Program-made: the position numbers and the translations under genes | Assembly (NCBI GenBank): GCA_028877275.1 | Contig: JAPPFP010000017.1 | Location: 1-64,000, forward strand | DNA: 64,000 nt | Direction of reading: 5' to 3' | Source: Acidobacteriota bacterium | GTDB taxonomy: Bacteria > Acidobacteriota > Thermoanaerobaculia > Multivoradales > Multivoraceae | Notes under the pieces: generated by a model | Databases searched by the model: none | What the model was told of the DNA's origin: nothing | Seen by the model: only the letters and a program-made list of their open reading frames with translations | Shown here: in pieces, positions 40,719 through 48,666 of the stretch | How the letters are laid out: each line of letters starts with the position of its first letter | How positions within the stretch are numbered: position 1 is the first letter of the stretch

Positions 40719-41396
40719 CTATCGCGGAGGCCGCGGACCGAACAACGCGGAACCGATCCGCACGTGGGTGGCGCCCTCGAGGACCGCGGTTTCGAAGTCG
40801 GCGCTCATGCCCATCGACAGCCATCCTTCCCGATCGCCGAACAGGCCACCCCGGGCTAGCCGGTCGCGCAGCCGTCTCAGCGCGGCGAAGTCGGAGCGGG
40901 ACTCCCGCGCGTCGGAGCGCTGGGGCGGAATCGCCATCAGGCCGCGGACCCGCAGATGGTCGAGTTCGCCCATGCGCAGCATCGCTTCCGTGTCCTCGGG
41001 CAGGAACCCGTGCTTGCTGGGTTCGCGGCCGATGTTCACTTCGAGCAGACAGCCGCGGACGCCGATCCCCCGGCTGCCGAGCACGCGGTTCAGCCGCTCC
41101 GCGATCTTCGGCCGGTCGACCGCTTCGAACACGTCGAAGGCGTCGCAGGCGCGGGCCGCCTTGTTCGTCTGCAGCGGCCCGATCAGATGCCAGGCGACCC
41201 CGTCGCCGCAGCCGGCTTCGAGCAGCGCCGCGCGGTGCGCCTCGCCCTCCTGGACCTGGTTCTCGCCGAGGATCCGGAGGCCGGCGTCGAGCGCCCCGGC
41301 GATGCGCTCGAGGGGCTGGCGCTTGCAGGCGCCGACCAGGGCGACGTCCTCCGGCTGCCTGCCCGCCTGCCGGCAGGCCTCCGCCAGCCGCTCCAC
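40719..41396 (-). CDS. yggS: YggS-family PLP homeostasis protein (alanine racemase-like barrel)
   Basis: A PLP-binding protein of the YggS/PROSC family, thought to buffer PLP. The PLP Lys is in LVGACKRQPLE, followed by ILGENQVQEG, WHLIGPLQTNKA and LSMGMSADFETAVLEGATHVRIGSALFG. The 225-aa GTG start at 41396 lacks about a dozen N-terminal residues usual for the family. The frame stays open upstream (AERYAEIVERLAEACRQAG) to CTG 41444, which overlaps the stop of the preceding gene as CTGA, so the true start may be that CTG. Confidence 0.88.
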   Translation of the reverse strand: MERLAEACRQAGRQPEDVALVGACKRQPLERIAGALDAGLRILGENQVQEGEAHRAALLEAGCGDGVAWHLIGPLQTNKAARACDAFDVFEAVDRPKIAERLNRVLGSRGIGVRGCLLEVNIGREPSKHGFLPEDTEAMLRMGELDHLRVRGLMAIPPQRSDARESRSDFAALRRLRDRLARGGLFGDREGWLSMGMSADFETAVLEGATHVRIGSALFGPRPPR

Positions 41397-41440
41397 TATC
41401 TCCGCGTAGCGTTCGGCGGCGGTCTTCCCCGGCGCTTCGT

Positions 41441-42181
41441 TCAGCCGGTCTCTCCGTCGTCCAGGTACAGGATTCGCTGGCAGGAGTCGCAGGGCACGAG
41501 CGCCCCCTGGGTCTGAATCTGCACCACGACCTGCGGCCTGATCCGGTAGTTGCAGAACGAGCAGTGCCGGATCGGAACGCCGGTACCCTCAACGACTCCG
41601 ATGGCGGCCAGGGGCGCGCCATCGTGGCGGTCGAACAGGCGCTCGTACTGGAGAAGGGCGGCGGGCGGGAGGCGTTCACGGAACACCTCGATCCGCCCCT
41701 CGAGCGCTTCGACCCGCTTGCGCATCTCGGGCTTCTGCTCTTCCCACACGGCGAGCTGCTCCTGGTACTGCTGGTTCAGGGTCTCGAACGCGCCGCGGAT
41801 CTCGTCGAGCTGCGTCGACGCCTCATCCTGGCGTTCGATGGCCTGCAGCGCCTCGTCGTCCGCTTCCCGCATCCTGGCGCGCACGGTGTCGATCTCGCTC
41901 AGAAGGGCGCCGTACTCACGCTGCGTCGTCACGCGGGCTATCTGTTCCTGGTAGCGCTCGATGCTCTCCTTGCCCGTCGCCGCTTCCGTTTCCGCGGCGC
42001 GGCGCTCCAGTTCGGCCTGCTGCCACTCCTGCTCGAGCCGCTCGATCTCGCTCCGCTGGAGTTCGTACTGGTCGTGGAGTTCCTGCATCGATTCGGGAAC
42101 CCCGTCCAGCAGCGCGCGGCTGTGGGCGAGTTCCACGCTCGCCTGCTGCAGATCTACGATCGTGTCGAGGACTCGTTCCAT
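41441..42181 (-). CDS. C4-type zinc ribbon, coiled-coil protein (DUF164/CT398-like)
   Basis: A 246-aa protein made of a long antiparallel coiled coil (~5-180, rich in E, Q, R) and a C-terminal zinc ribbon with Cys pairs CSFC and CDSC. This is the layout of the DUF164 family (CT398/HP0958-type), members of which bind secretion or flagellar factors and RNA in other bacteria. No secretion genes are nearby, so a role here is unknown. It precedes yggS with overlapping stop and possible start. Confidence 0.85.
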   Translation of the reverse strand: MERVLDTIVDLQQASVELAHSRALLDGVPESMQELHDQYELQRSEIERLEQEWQQAELERRAAETEAATGKESIERYQEQIARVTTQREYGALLSEIDTVRARMREADDEALQAIERQDEASTQLDEIRGAFETLNQQYQEQLAVWEEQKPEMRKRVEALEGRIEVFRERLPPAALLQYERLFDRHDGAPLAAIGVVEGTGVPIRHCSFCNYRIRPQVVVQIQTQGALVPCDSCQRILYLDDGETG

Positions 42182-42239
42182 GCGCCGATTGTCAGAGGTT
42201 CCAGTGAGTTAGCGATCGCAGGCTCCGCAGTTCGCGGTG

Positions 42240-42312
42240 TGGGTCCACCTGGATTCGAACCAGGGACCTGCCGGTTATGAGCCGGATGCTCTAACCGCTG
42301 AGCTATGGACCC
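42240..42312 (-). tRNA. tRNA with CAU anticodon (Met elongator or Ile2)
   Basis: A regular 73-nt cloverleaf: acceptor GGGTCCA/TGGACCC with discriminator A, D-arm GCTC-AGCGGTTA-GAGC, anticodon arm TCCGG-CTCATAA-CCGGC (anticodon CAU), short variable region AGGTC, T-arm CCTGG-TTCGAAT-CCAGG. CCA is not encoded. It lacks the C1:A72-type mismatch and three G:C anticodon pairs of an initiator. Elongator Met versus lysidine-modified Ile cannot be decided by eye. Confidence 0.93.
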
Positions 42313-42434
42313 TCAGGGCCCCCGAGCGCAGTGCCGCAGTATAGCCCTAGACGCGGGCTTCATTCGCACCCTGTCACGGTCCGCCTTGGGGTATAGTCCG
42401 GAGCACGCAACAAGCGGTCCAAGGAGGCGCCAGA

Positions 42435-43226
42435 ATGTCGAGATCCACTCCAATCGGGCGGCCGGGCCGGGCGGGCTTCGCCGCCGGCGCTTCGGTCATC
42501 TTTCTGTTCGCCGCTCTGGTCGCATGCGGTCCCTCGGAGGAGGAACGGGTGGCCACCGCGCGCGCCGATGCGTGGGCCGAGCTGCAGGAGGATCAGGCGG
42601 CCCTGAACGCCAAGCGCGACGAACTGGCGGAGCTCCGCGCGCGGGTGGCCGCGCCGGGCGAGGAAGACGACGTCGAAGCCCTCACCGCGGAGGCGGAAGC
42701 CCTCGACAACGAGGTAGGCAACGACGGCGAGGCCTTTTCGACCAAGCTGGTCAACTACATCAACGAGGCGGAGTGGGAACTCGGCGGCGAGATGACCGAG
42801 GAGCAGCGCAACGCCTTCGCGATGAAGAGCGGCGAGGACATGTACCTGGCCGAGGAGTACGTGGTCAAGGGCGGCGACTACCGGCGCGCGGTGGAGATCC
42901 TGGAGCGGTCCCTCGGCGTCGACCCCGACAACGCCGATCTCCAGGCGAGGCTGGCCGACTACCAGGACGCGCGCTACATCACCGCCGAGCGGTTGGCGCA
43001 GATCGAGCGGGGCATGACCGAGGCCGAGGTCGAAGCGCTCCTCGGCAAGGTCTTCCATCGCAACGTTCGAGAGTTCGACGCGGAGAACGTATTCGCCTGG
43101 TTCTACCCGAAGAACCCCGAGGAGCACGGCGACGGCGCCGCGGCCGGCGTGTTCTTCCGCGAGGGCGACAGGAAGGTCTACCGCACCGACGCCAACGCGG
43201 TCGAGGGCCGGGACGAAGAAGAGTAG
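42435..43226 (+). CDS. hypothetical lipoprotein with TPR-like helices
   Basis: A 263-aa secreted lipoprotein of unknown function. The N-terminal signal (FAAGASVIFLFAALVACG) ends in a lipobox with the acylated Cys at position 31. Residues ~35-95 are a charged coiled coil (DAWAELQEDQAALNAKRDELAELRARV). Around 140-185 one or two TPR-like helices are seen (YRRAVEILERSLGVDPDNADLQARLADY), then a GMTEAEVEALLGK motif resembling small SmpA/BamE-type lipoprotein modules. It sits between a tRNA and rpsU. Confidence 0.8.
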   Translation: MSRSTPIGRPGRAGFAAGASVIFLFAALVACGPSEEERVATARADAWAELQEDQAALNAKRDELAELRARVAAPGEEDDVEALTAEAEALDNEVGNDGEAFSTKLVNYINEAEWELGGEMTEEQRNAFAMKSGEDMYLAEEYVVKGGDYRRAVEILERSLGVDPDNADLQARLADYQDARYITAERLAQIERGMTEAEVEALLGKVFHRNVREFDAENVFAWFYPKNPEEHGDGAAAGVFFREGDRKVYRTDANAVEGRDEEE

Positions 43227-43240
43227 GCGGCCCGCCGCCC

Positions 43241-43269
43241 TTGACGGGGAGGGCGGGCTCGTGCAGAAT
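43241..43269 (+). promoter_or_regulatory. probable promoter of rpsU
   Basis: TTGACG (43241-43246), a 17-nt spacer and CAGAAT (43264-43269) match the sigma70 consensus well at -35 and moderately at -10. The -35 lies in the loop of a GCCCGCC/GGCGGGC inverted repeat (43230-43258) that may also end the lipoprotein transcript. Confidence 0.5.
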
Positions 43270-43359
43270 GCACAACGCTCGTGGGGCTGACGTGCGTCGG
43301 CGCTTGCGGGCTATCCGGGGCGTGAGCCCGCAGGTCAACCACGGGAACGAGATCACTTC

Positions 43360-43569
43360 ATGCCGGTTGTGCAGGTACGCGAGGACGAGAGCTTCGAGAA
43401 CGCGCTTCGCCGCTTCAAGCGGAAGTGCGAGAAGGAAGGCATTCTGACGGAGCTCAAGAAACGCCAGCACTTCGAGAAGCCGTCGGTCAAGCGGAAGCGC
43501 AAGGTCATGCAGGCGCGCAAGAAGATGCTGCGGCGCCTGGCTGAAGAGCGCCGCGCCGGTCTCGCCTAG
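43360..43569 (+). CDS. rpsU: 30S ribosomal protein S21
   Basis: Small basic ribosomal protein bS21, 69 aa, in the normal size range. [31 protein letters not shown] is the family N-terminus, followed by a highly basic tail. bS21 supports initiation on the 30S subunit. The leader is about 90 nt and has only a weak Shine-Dalgarno. mutS2 follows after 58 nt. Confidence 0.95.
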   Translation: MPVVQVREDESFENALRRFKRKCEKEGILTELKKRQHFEKPSVKRKRKVMQARKKMLRRLAEERRAGLA

Positions 43570-43627
43570 GGAGTCCGCGCAGCGCAGTCGCTGCGCCGAG
43601 CTTGGCGATTCCCTGCCGAGCTGACAA

Positions 43628-46129
43628 ATGAGTTGCTGCAGCGGCGCTACGTCCGAGGCGCTCGAGTTTCCGTCGCTGCTCGCCGTTCTCGCGGGCTTTG
43701 CCTCGACGGACGCCGGCAGCCAGGCGGTTCGGGCGATCGAGCCGGCGACGGACCGCGGCGAGATCGATCGGCGCCGGCTTCGCTACGCGGAGATCGCCCG
43801 CAACGTCGAACGAGGCGGCGTCCTGGTGCCGTCGCTCGATGGCCTGCTCGATCTTCGCGATCATCTCGAAGGCGACGGCCGGGGCCTGGGCGGCCCGGAG
43901 CTGCTCGACCTGGCGGCGGCGATCGAGGCCAGCGAAGAGGTTCTGGGACGGCTCGAGAGTTTCGAGACCACGCCGCAGTGTGCCGCCGAGGTCGAGACCC
44001 TGCGGCTGATGGAGGCCGGCGCCGCGGAAGCCGCCCCGCCAGGCCAGCAGGGGGCGGGCTGCGCCGCGCTGGCAAGCCGTCTTCGCCGCTTGCTGAACCG
44101 TCGCGGCGACGTGCGGGACGACGCGACACCGCGCCTGCGGACGCTTTCCCGGGAAGCACGGCGCACCCAGTCCTCGGTCGAGGCTTCGCTTCAGGTCTAT
44201 GTCCGGGAGCACGCCAACGCCCTGGCGGACGATTCGACGCCCATGCGGGGCGGTCGGCTGGCGGTGCTCCTGCCCTCCGGCAGCCGCGGGCGTCTGGCCG
44301 GTCTGGTGAGGGGCCGCTCCGCCTCGGGCAGGAGCTTCTACTTCGAACCCTCGGAGGTGGTCGAGGGCAACGACGAACTGGAGCGGATCGCCTCCGACCG
44401 GGAAGCCGAGCGCACCCGCATCCTGGCCGAACTGGTGGCTCAGGTGCAGGTTCTCGTGCCGGCGATCGTCGCGCGCATCGACTTCCTGGCCGTCGTCGAC
44501 GCGATGCAGGCGGCGGCGCGCTTCGCATCCGACGTCGACGCCGCGCTGGTCACGGTCGCGTCGGACGGTCCGGCCGGCAAGGCGCCGCTGCTCGAGCTTC
44601 GCTCTGCCCGGCACCCGCTGCTCGACCCACGGCTCGCCGACCGCAGGGAGTCGGCGCTGGGAGCGGCCGGCAACCGGGGCGTCGTCGTGCCGCTCGACCT
44701 GAAGCTGGACGATCACCGAACCCTGGTCCTGACCGGTCCGAACGCCGGCGGCAAGACGGTCGCCCTGAAGACGGTGGGGCTGCTGTGCCTGATGAACCAG
44801 GCCGGCCTGCCGGTTCCCGCAGCGCGGGAAAGCCGCCTGCCGATTCTCGACCACGTCGTGGCGGTGGTTGGCGACGAGCAGAGCGTCCTCGACGAGCAGT
44901 CGACGTTCAGCGCCCGGCTGCTGCGCCTGCGCGAGGTATGGCGCCGCGCCGGGCCTTCGACCCTGGTCCTGCTGGACGAGGTTGGCGCCGGCACGAACCC
45001 GGAGGAGGGCGCCGCGCTCGGCATCGCTCTTCTCGAGGGGTTGGTCGAGCGCGGCTCGCTCGGCATTCTGACGACGCACCTCACCCAGCTCGCCGCCGCT
45101 GCCCTCGAGTCGCAGGCGGCCTCCTGCGCCGCGATGGGTTTCGACCCGAAGAACGGACTGCCCACGTACCGGCTGGTCGTCGGTCCTCCCGGAGGCAGCC
45201 AGGCGCTGGCGCTGGCGCGCCGCCTCGGCCTTCCGCCGGCCTGGCTCGAGCGGGCCGAACACTTCCTGGGCTCCGAGCACCAGAAGCTGCGCCGCGTGCT
45301 GGAGCGCAACGAACGCCTCCGCGAACGGCTGCTGGAGCGAGAGGCTGAGCTCGGCCGGCTGAGCGCCGAGGCGGAGACGGCCCGCGCCCGCTTCGAGACC
45401 CGGCAGGAGTCGTTGCGGGTGGCCAGGCGGCGGCTGGACCAGACCCTCGGGCGCGAAGTCGACGCGCTGCGCCGGGCCAATCGCCGCCGGCTCGACGAGG
45501 CCCTGGCCGAGTTGTCGTCGACACCCCGGGGCCCCGGCAAGCGAGCCTTCGCCCGGGCGGCTTCATCCCTGCACGGAGAACTCGACCGGGACGTGTCGGC
45601 GGCGGCCGATCGCGCTTCCCGCGCGGCCGGCGACGCCGACGCGCCGGGCCGGGAACCGGAGGAACCGCCGCAGCCGGATGGGCAGCATCCCCTGACCCGC
45701 GGCGCCCGCGTCCGCCACGGCTCGCTGGGCTGGCTGGGTGAACTCGTGGAGCTTCGCGGCGACCAGGCGACCGTGCTGGTCCGCGGCAAGCGGGTCCGAA
45801 CGCCGAGCGCCGACCTCGTGGCGGTAGCCGGCAGCGATCGCCCGGCGCCCGGCCGGGTCCAGGTCCGGCGGTCGCAGGCGGATCCGGTCGAAGCGGAGCT
45901 GCTCCTCATCGGCCAACAGGTCGAACCGGCCCTGGAGTCCCTGGACGCCTACCTGGACCGCGCCCTGGCCGCCGGCCACGAGCGGGTCCGGGTGGTCCAC
46001 GGCCACGGCAGCGGCCGGCTGCGCCGAGCGGTTCGCGCGCATCTCCGGGACCATCCGGCCGTCGCCGGTTCCGATCCCGCGCCTCCCTCCGCCGGCGGCG
46101 ACGGCGCGACCGAAGTCCTGCTGCGCTGA
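43628..46129 (+). CDS. mutS2: endonuclease MutS2
   Basis: An 833-aa MutS2: a MutS-like core without mismatch-recognition domain I, plus a C-terminal Smr nuclease domain. Walker A is LTGPNAGGKTVALKTVGL, Walker B TLVLLDEVGAGTNPEEGAAL, and the ABC-type signature region DEQSTFSARLLRLR. The Smr domain (~755-825) has VEAELLLIGQQVEPALESLDAYLDRAL and HGHGSGRLRRAVRAHL. MutS2 proteins act in anti-recombination or ribosome-collision rescue in other bacteria. Confidence 0.94.
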   Translation: MSCCSGATSEALEFPSLLAVLAGFASTDAGSQAVRAIEPATDRGEIDRRRLRYAEIARNVERGGVLVPSLDGLLDLRDHLEGDGRGLGGPELLDLAAAIEASEEVLGRLESFETTPQCAAEVETLRLMEAGAAEAAPPGQQGAGCAALASRLRRLLNRRGDVRDDATPRLRTLSREARRTQSSVEASLQVYVREHANALADDSTPMRGGRLAVLLPSGSRGRLAGLVRGRSASGRSFYFEPSEVVEGNDELERIASDREAERTRILAELVAQVQVLVPAIVARIDFLAVVDAMQAAARFASDVDAALVTVASDGPAGKAPLLELRSARHPLLDPRLADRRESALGAAGNRGVVVPLDLKLDDHRTLVLTGPNAGGKTVALKTVGLLCLMNQAGLPVPAARESRLPILDHVVAVVGDEQSVLDEQSTFSARLLRLREVWRRAGPSTLVLLDEVGAGTNPEEGAALGIALLEGLVERGSLGILTTHLTQLAAAALESQAASCAAMGFDPKNGLPTYRLVVGPPGGSQALALARRLGLPPAWLERAEHFLGSEHQKLRRVLERNERLRERLLEREAELGRLSAEAETARARFETRQESLRVARRRLDQTLGREVDALRRANRRRLDEALAELSSTPRGPGKRAFARAASSLHGELDRDVSAAADRASRAAGDADAPGREPEEPPQPDGQHPLTRGARVRHGSLGWLGELVELRGDQATVLVRGKRVRTPSADLVAVAGSDRPAPGRVQVRRSQADPVEAELLLIGQQVEPALESLDAYLDRALAAGHERVRVVHGHGSGRLRRAVRAHLRDHPAVAGSDPAPPSAGGDGATEVLLR

Positions 46130-46140
46130 CGCCGCCACCC

Positions 46141-46220
46141 GCCCGTCTCGGGCTCAGAAGGGGTTCGCTCCCAGGTGACGCTCCCGCTCAAGAGGAGATG
46201 GGAGGGGTTGCGCTCGCTCC
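46141..46220 (+). repeat. palindromic element, truncated copy C
   Basis: GGGTTCGCTCCCAGGTGACGCTCCCGCT then AAGAGGAGATGGGAGGGGTTGCGCTCGCTCC matches the left half of copies A and B. The right half is missing, replaced by the second repeat family. Confidence 0.7.
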
Positions 46221-46312
46221 TTCCCGCTCTGAATCGGGCGAAGTACTAGAGAGCGCAGGCACTTGTGGGGAAGGACGATACGCGACTGTCCCCCAACACG
46301 GTCCCGTTCGTC
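46218..46312 (+). repeat. second dispersed repeat, copy 1
   Basis: CTCCTTCCCGCTCTGAATC...GACTGTCCCCC...TCCCG aligns along ~95 bp with 51558-51652, and its 3' half with 57397-57448. The shared core is GGGACTGTCCCCC, itself a partial palindrome (GGGAC/GTCCC). Confidence 0.65.
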
Positions 46313-46520
46313 ACCTAGGTCCCTCGGCAGCTGGCACGGGCCGCAATCTTTGGGAAGCTTCTTCGGAGCTGGAGAGCGCCGGTGAGAGTCTGGCGGTCAC
46401 GTGACGCTCTGGGCCTTCCGGTCCGCCTGCTTCATGCCAACGATTTCACCGAGACCGCGGCGGGAGGTCATGGAGGCCCGGAGGCTCTCGAGAATCGCAC
46501 CCGCGTCCGTGGTGCCAAGA

Positions 46521-46643
46521 CCGCACGGAGATCCCGACGGCTGGGAGCGTGAAGGCGAGTCGCGTGAGCTCTTCGGGCGCTTCTCGCAGACGAAGTCCTA
46601 TCCCTTCGGCGTGAACCTAGTGCTGTACGCGCTGTCGCACTGA
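46521..46643 (+). pseudogene. possible 3' remnant of a DUF4159-like protein gene
   Basis: The frame ending at 46643 reads GWEREGESRELFGRFSQ then TKSYPFGVNLVLYALSH before the stop. This resembles the C-terminus of DUF4159 proteins, which end near G-V-N-(I/L)-V-x-Y-A-L. Nothing upstream in this frame is recognisable, so the 5' part seems lost. The match is short and rests on memory of the family. Confidence 0.3.
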
Positions 46644-46750
46644 CCGCGTCGGGACCGCGCTCTTCGCGCGCTGCTACACTCCTTTCGCCCGGCGGTGCCG
46701 CCGGGCTTCAGGTTCCCCACATCCACTACCCGGAGAAGACCAACCACATC

Positions 46751-47650
46751 ATGCCTTCAACCGTTCGGCCCCGTTTCCTCCCGATGCTTGCCGCCGTCGC
46801 GACCGCCGGCCTGCTTGCCGCTCCCGCCGCCGCCCAGTTCGACCTGAGCAGCGTCGAGGTCACCGCCGAGCACGTCGCAGGTTCGGTCCACATGCTGACC
46901 GGGGCCGGTGGCAACATCGGCGTCTTGGTCGGCGAGGACGGCGTCCTGATCGTCGACGATCAGTTCGCTCCCCTGGCCGACAAGATCCGCGCCGCGATCG
47001 CCGGGATCTCTCCCGGCGATCTGGAGTTCGTGATCAACACCCACTTCCACGGCGACCACACAGGCGGCAACGCCATCTTCGGCGAGGAGGCGTTAATCGT
47101 TGCTCACTCGAACGTGCGCAAGCGACTCGCGGCGGGCGACGGCGCGGGCGGTCAGCCCGGAGAGGCGGCGCCCAAGGTGGCACTGCCGGTCGTGACCTAT
47201 GACATCGGCGTGTCGATTCACTTCAACGACGAACAGATCATGATCGGCCACCTCGACGGCGGCCACACGGACGGCGACAGCTACGTCTACTTCATGGACT
47301 CGAACGTGATCCACCTGGGCGACCAGTTCTTCTCCGGTGCTTTTCCGTTCGTCGACGTGGCAAGCGGCGGCAACGCGGTGGGGCTCAGGGACAGCGTCGG
47401 TGGCGTGCTCGACCGCCTGCCCGAGGACGCGATGGTGATTCCCGGTCATGGACCTTTGTCAACGGTCGACGACCTTCGCGCGTATCACCGGATGCTCACC
47501 GAGTGCGTGGCCACGGTGCAGGCCGGCAAGGACGCCGGCAAGTCGATTGAGGACATCCAGGCCGCCGGTCTTCCCGACGAGTGGGAGGGATGGGGATCCG
47601 GTTTCATCAACGAAGCGGTTTTTGTCGGCTTCATCTACGCGAGCCTCTAG
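46751..47650 (+). CDS. secreted metallo-beta-lactamase-fold hydrolase
   Basis: A 299-aa MBL-fold protein with a cleavable signal peptide (MLAAVATAGLLAAPAAAQ). The zinc motif INTHFHGDHTGGNAIF matches HxHxDH; later ligands are His in IGHLDGGHTDGDSYV and His in VIPGHGPLS. This group resembles subclass B3-like or cyclase-type periplasmic MBL hydrolases; the natural substrate is not evident. It is the last intact gene before the remnant zone. Confidence 0.88.
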   Translation: MPSTVRPRFLPMLAAVATAGLLAAPAAAQFDLSSVEVTAEHVAGSVHMLTGAGGNIGVLVGEDGVLIVDDQFAPLADKIRAAIAGISPGDLEFVINTHFHGDHTGGNAIFGEEALIVAHSNVRKRLAAGDGAGGQPGEAAPKVALPVVTYDIGVSIHFNDEQIMIGHLDGGHTDGDSYVYFMDSNVIHLGDQFFSGAFPFVDVASGGNAVGLRDSVGGVLDRLPEDAMVIPGHGPLSTVDDLRAYHRMLTECVATVQAGKDAGKSIEDIQAAGLPDEWEGWGSGFINEAVFVGFIYASL

Positions 47651-47689
47651 CGTCGCCTTACTCTCTTTGGAACGAGACGCCGGCGGGGC

Positions 47690-47957
47690 GGACGGTGTCC
47701 CGGTGGCGCTCCTGACCGGTGTTGCCTGGGCGGCGCCGTCTGCGAGTTCGGACGTGGAAAGGCGGCTAGCCGGCTTGGCGCGGTCCAGGCCGCACTGGCT
47801 CCGCGCCGGCCGGCAACCCGCCGATCGAGTGGTTCGAGGAGAAGAACGTCCGCTGGAAGAAGGCCGTGCCGAGTCTTGGCCTGTCCTCGCCCATCGTGTG
47901 GGGCGATTCGTCTGTTCCTGACCATCGTCGTGCCCACCGGCGAGAGGGTCGCGAACC
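47690..47957 (+). pseudogene. frameshifted PQQ-like beta-propeller gene, 5' fragment
   Basis: Three frames must be joined to read one protein start. VALLTGVAWAAPS looks like the end of a signal peptide. After a frame change the sequence reads WRGPGRTGSAPAGNPPIEW, then EEKNVRWKKAVPSLGLSSPIVWGD. After one extra base it reads RLFLTIVVPTGERVAN. This is the conserved N-terminal region of secreted PQQ-binding-like beta-propeller proteins (W-x-G-P ... P-P-x-x-W ... N-V-R-W-K ... S-P-x-V-W-G-D-R-(L/V)-F-L-T). The rest is missing and the fragment abuts an inverted methyltransferase fragment. Confidence 0.7.
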
Positions 47958-47959
47958 CC

Positions 47960-48490
47960 GCGGCGGGCCGTCAGGTCCGTGTAGATCTCATCGACGGATT
48001 CGCCGTCGAGCCGAGCGCCGCCCACCGACTCGTCATGGGGAGCGGAGAAACAGATCAGTGAGACCCGCACGGCCGCGCCGTCGTTGACCCACGGTTCGTC
48101 GCTCCACGCCTCGTAGCTCCGGTGCTTCGTTGTAGCGGCCTGGAGAGCCCGCCGGTTGGCGGCGCCACGGATCGAGTTGGTCGCGACCAGCCCGGCCCGC
48201 TTCGCCTTGCCGGATGCGATTTGCTTGCCTGCCTTCTCGAACCAGTAGCAGACGAGGTCGGCTTCCGCCGGTACGTGGCCCGCGTAGGTCTCGAACATCC
48301 GCGACACGTAGTCCTCGCCCAGGTAGGTGATCAGCAGCTTGCCGCCGAGGAAGGGCGGGTTCCCGATCACGACATCGGCCTCGGGCCAGTCTGGCTCTGT
48401 GTCGTCAACGTTCAGGATGGCGTCGCGGCATTCGATGGTGTCAAGAGTCGCCGGTTCGGGCGGGCTCCTAACGGCGCACTCCTTCCAGGA
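47960..48490 (-). pseudogene. internal fragment of a type IIG/IIL-like DNA methyltransferase
   Basis: The frame reads TLDTIECRDAIL..., then WPEADVVIGNPPFLGGK (motif IV N-P-P-F), EADLVCYWFEKAGKQI, KRAGLVATNSIRGAANRR, AWSDEPWVNDGAAVRVSL and LDGESVDEIYTDLTARR. This order is typical of large MmeI/type IIL-like restriction-modification proteins with N6-adenine methylation. No N-terminal nuclease or C-terminal target-recognition domain is present. The 303-aa ORF in the track reads on past the real similarity into the shadow of the neighbouring pseudogene. Confidence 0.75.
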
Positions 48491-48666
48491 CTACGCAGCC
48501 CCTATGGGCAGTGAGGCGACCGGTGTGTTGTTCAAGAAGGCGGCCGGGGCGGACGAGCCACTGGAACACTGGGGATGGGTTAGTAGTCCAGGTCTCGATC
48601 CTGCGGCCCCAATCAGGAAGAGGGACAAGGAACCGGATGGCGTGCGTCGCCGGCGACAAGTTCAAC

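Larger units (their letters stand above)
46130..46750. other. repeat-rich intergenic region with a coding remnant
   Basis: About 620 bp without an intact gene. It holds half of the palindromic element (46141-46220), a copy of a second dispersed repeat (46218-46312) and, at its right end, a short coding remnant. The signal-peptide gene at 46751 begins right after. No intact ORF with a start and recognisable domain is seen. Confidence 0.6.

Noticed and set aside
42305-43447. 380-aa plus-strand ORF over the lipoprotein gene
   Set aside because: Out-of-frame shadow; the lipoprotein frame has a signal peptide and lipobox.
47459-48370. 303-aa intact methyltransferase gene
   Set aside because: Similarity ends at DLTARR (47960); the rest is the antisense of the propeller remnant and of the MBL gene end, and the N-terminus is also missing.
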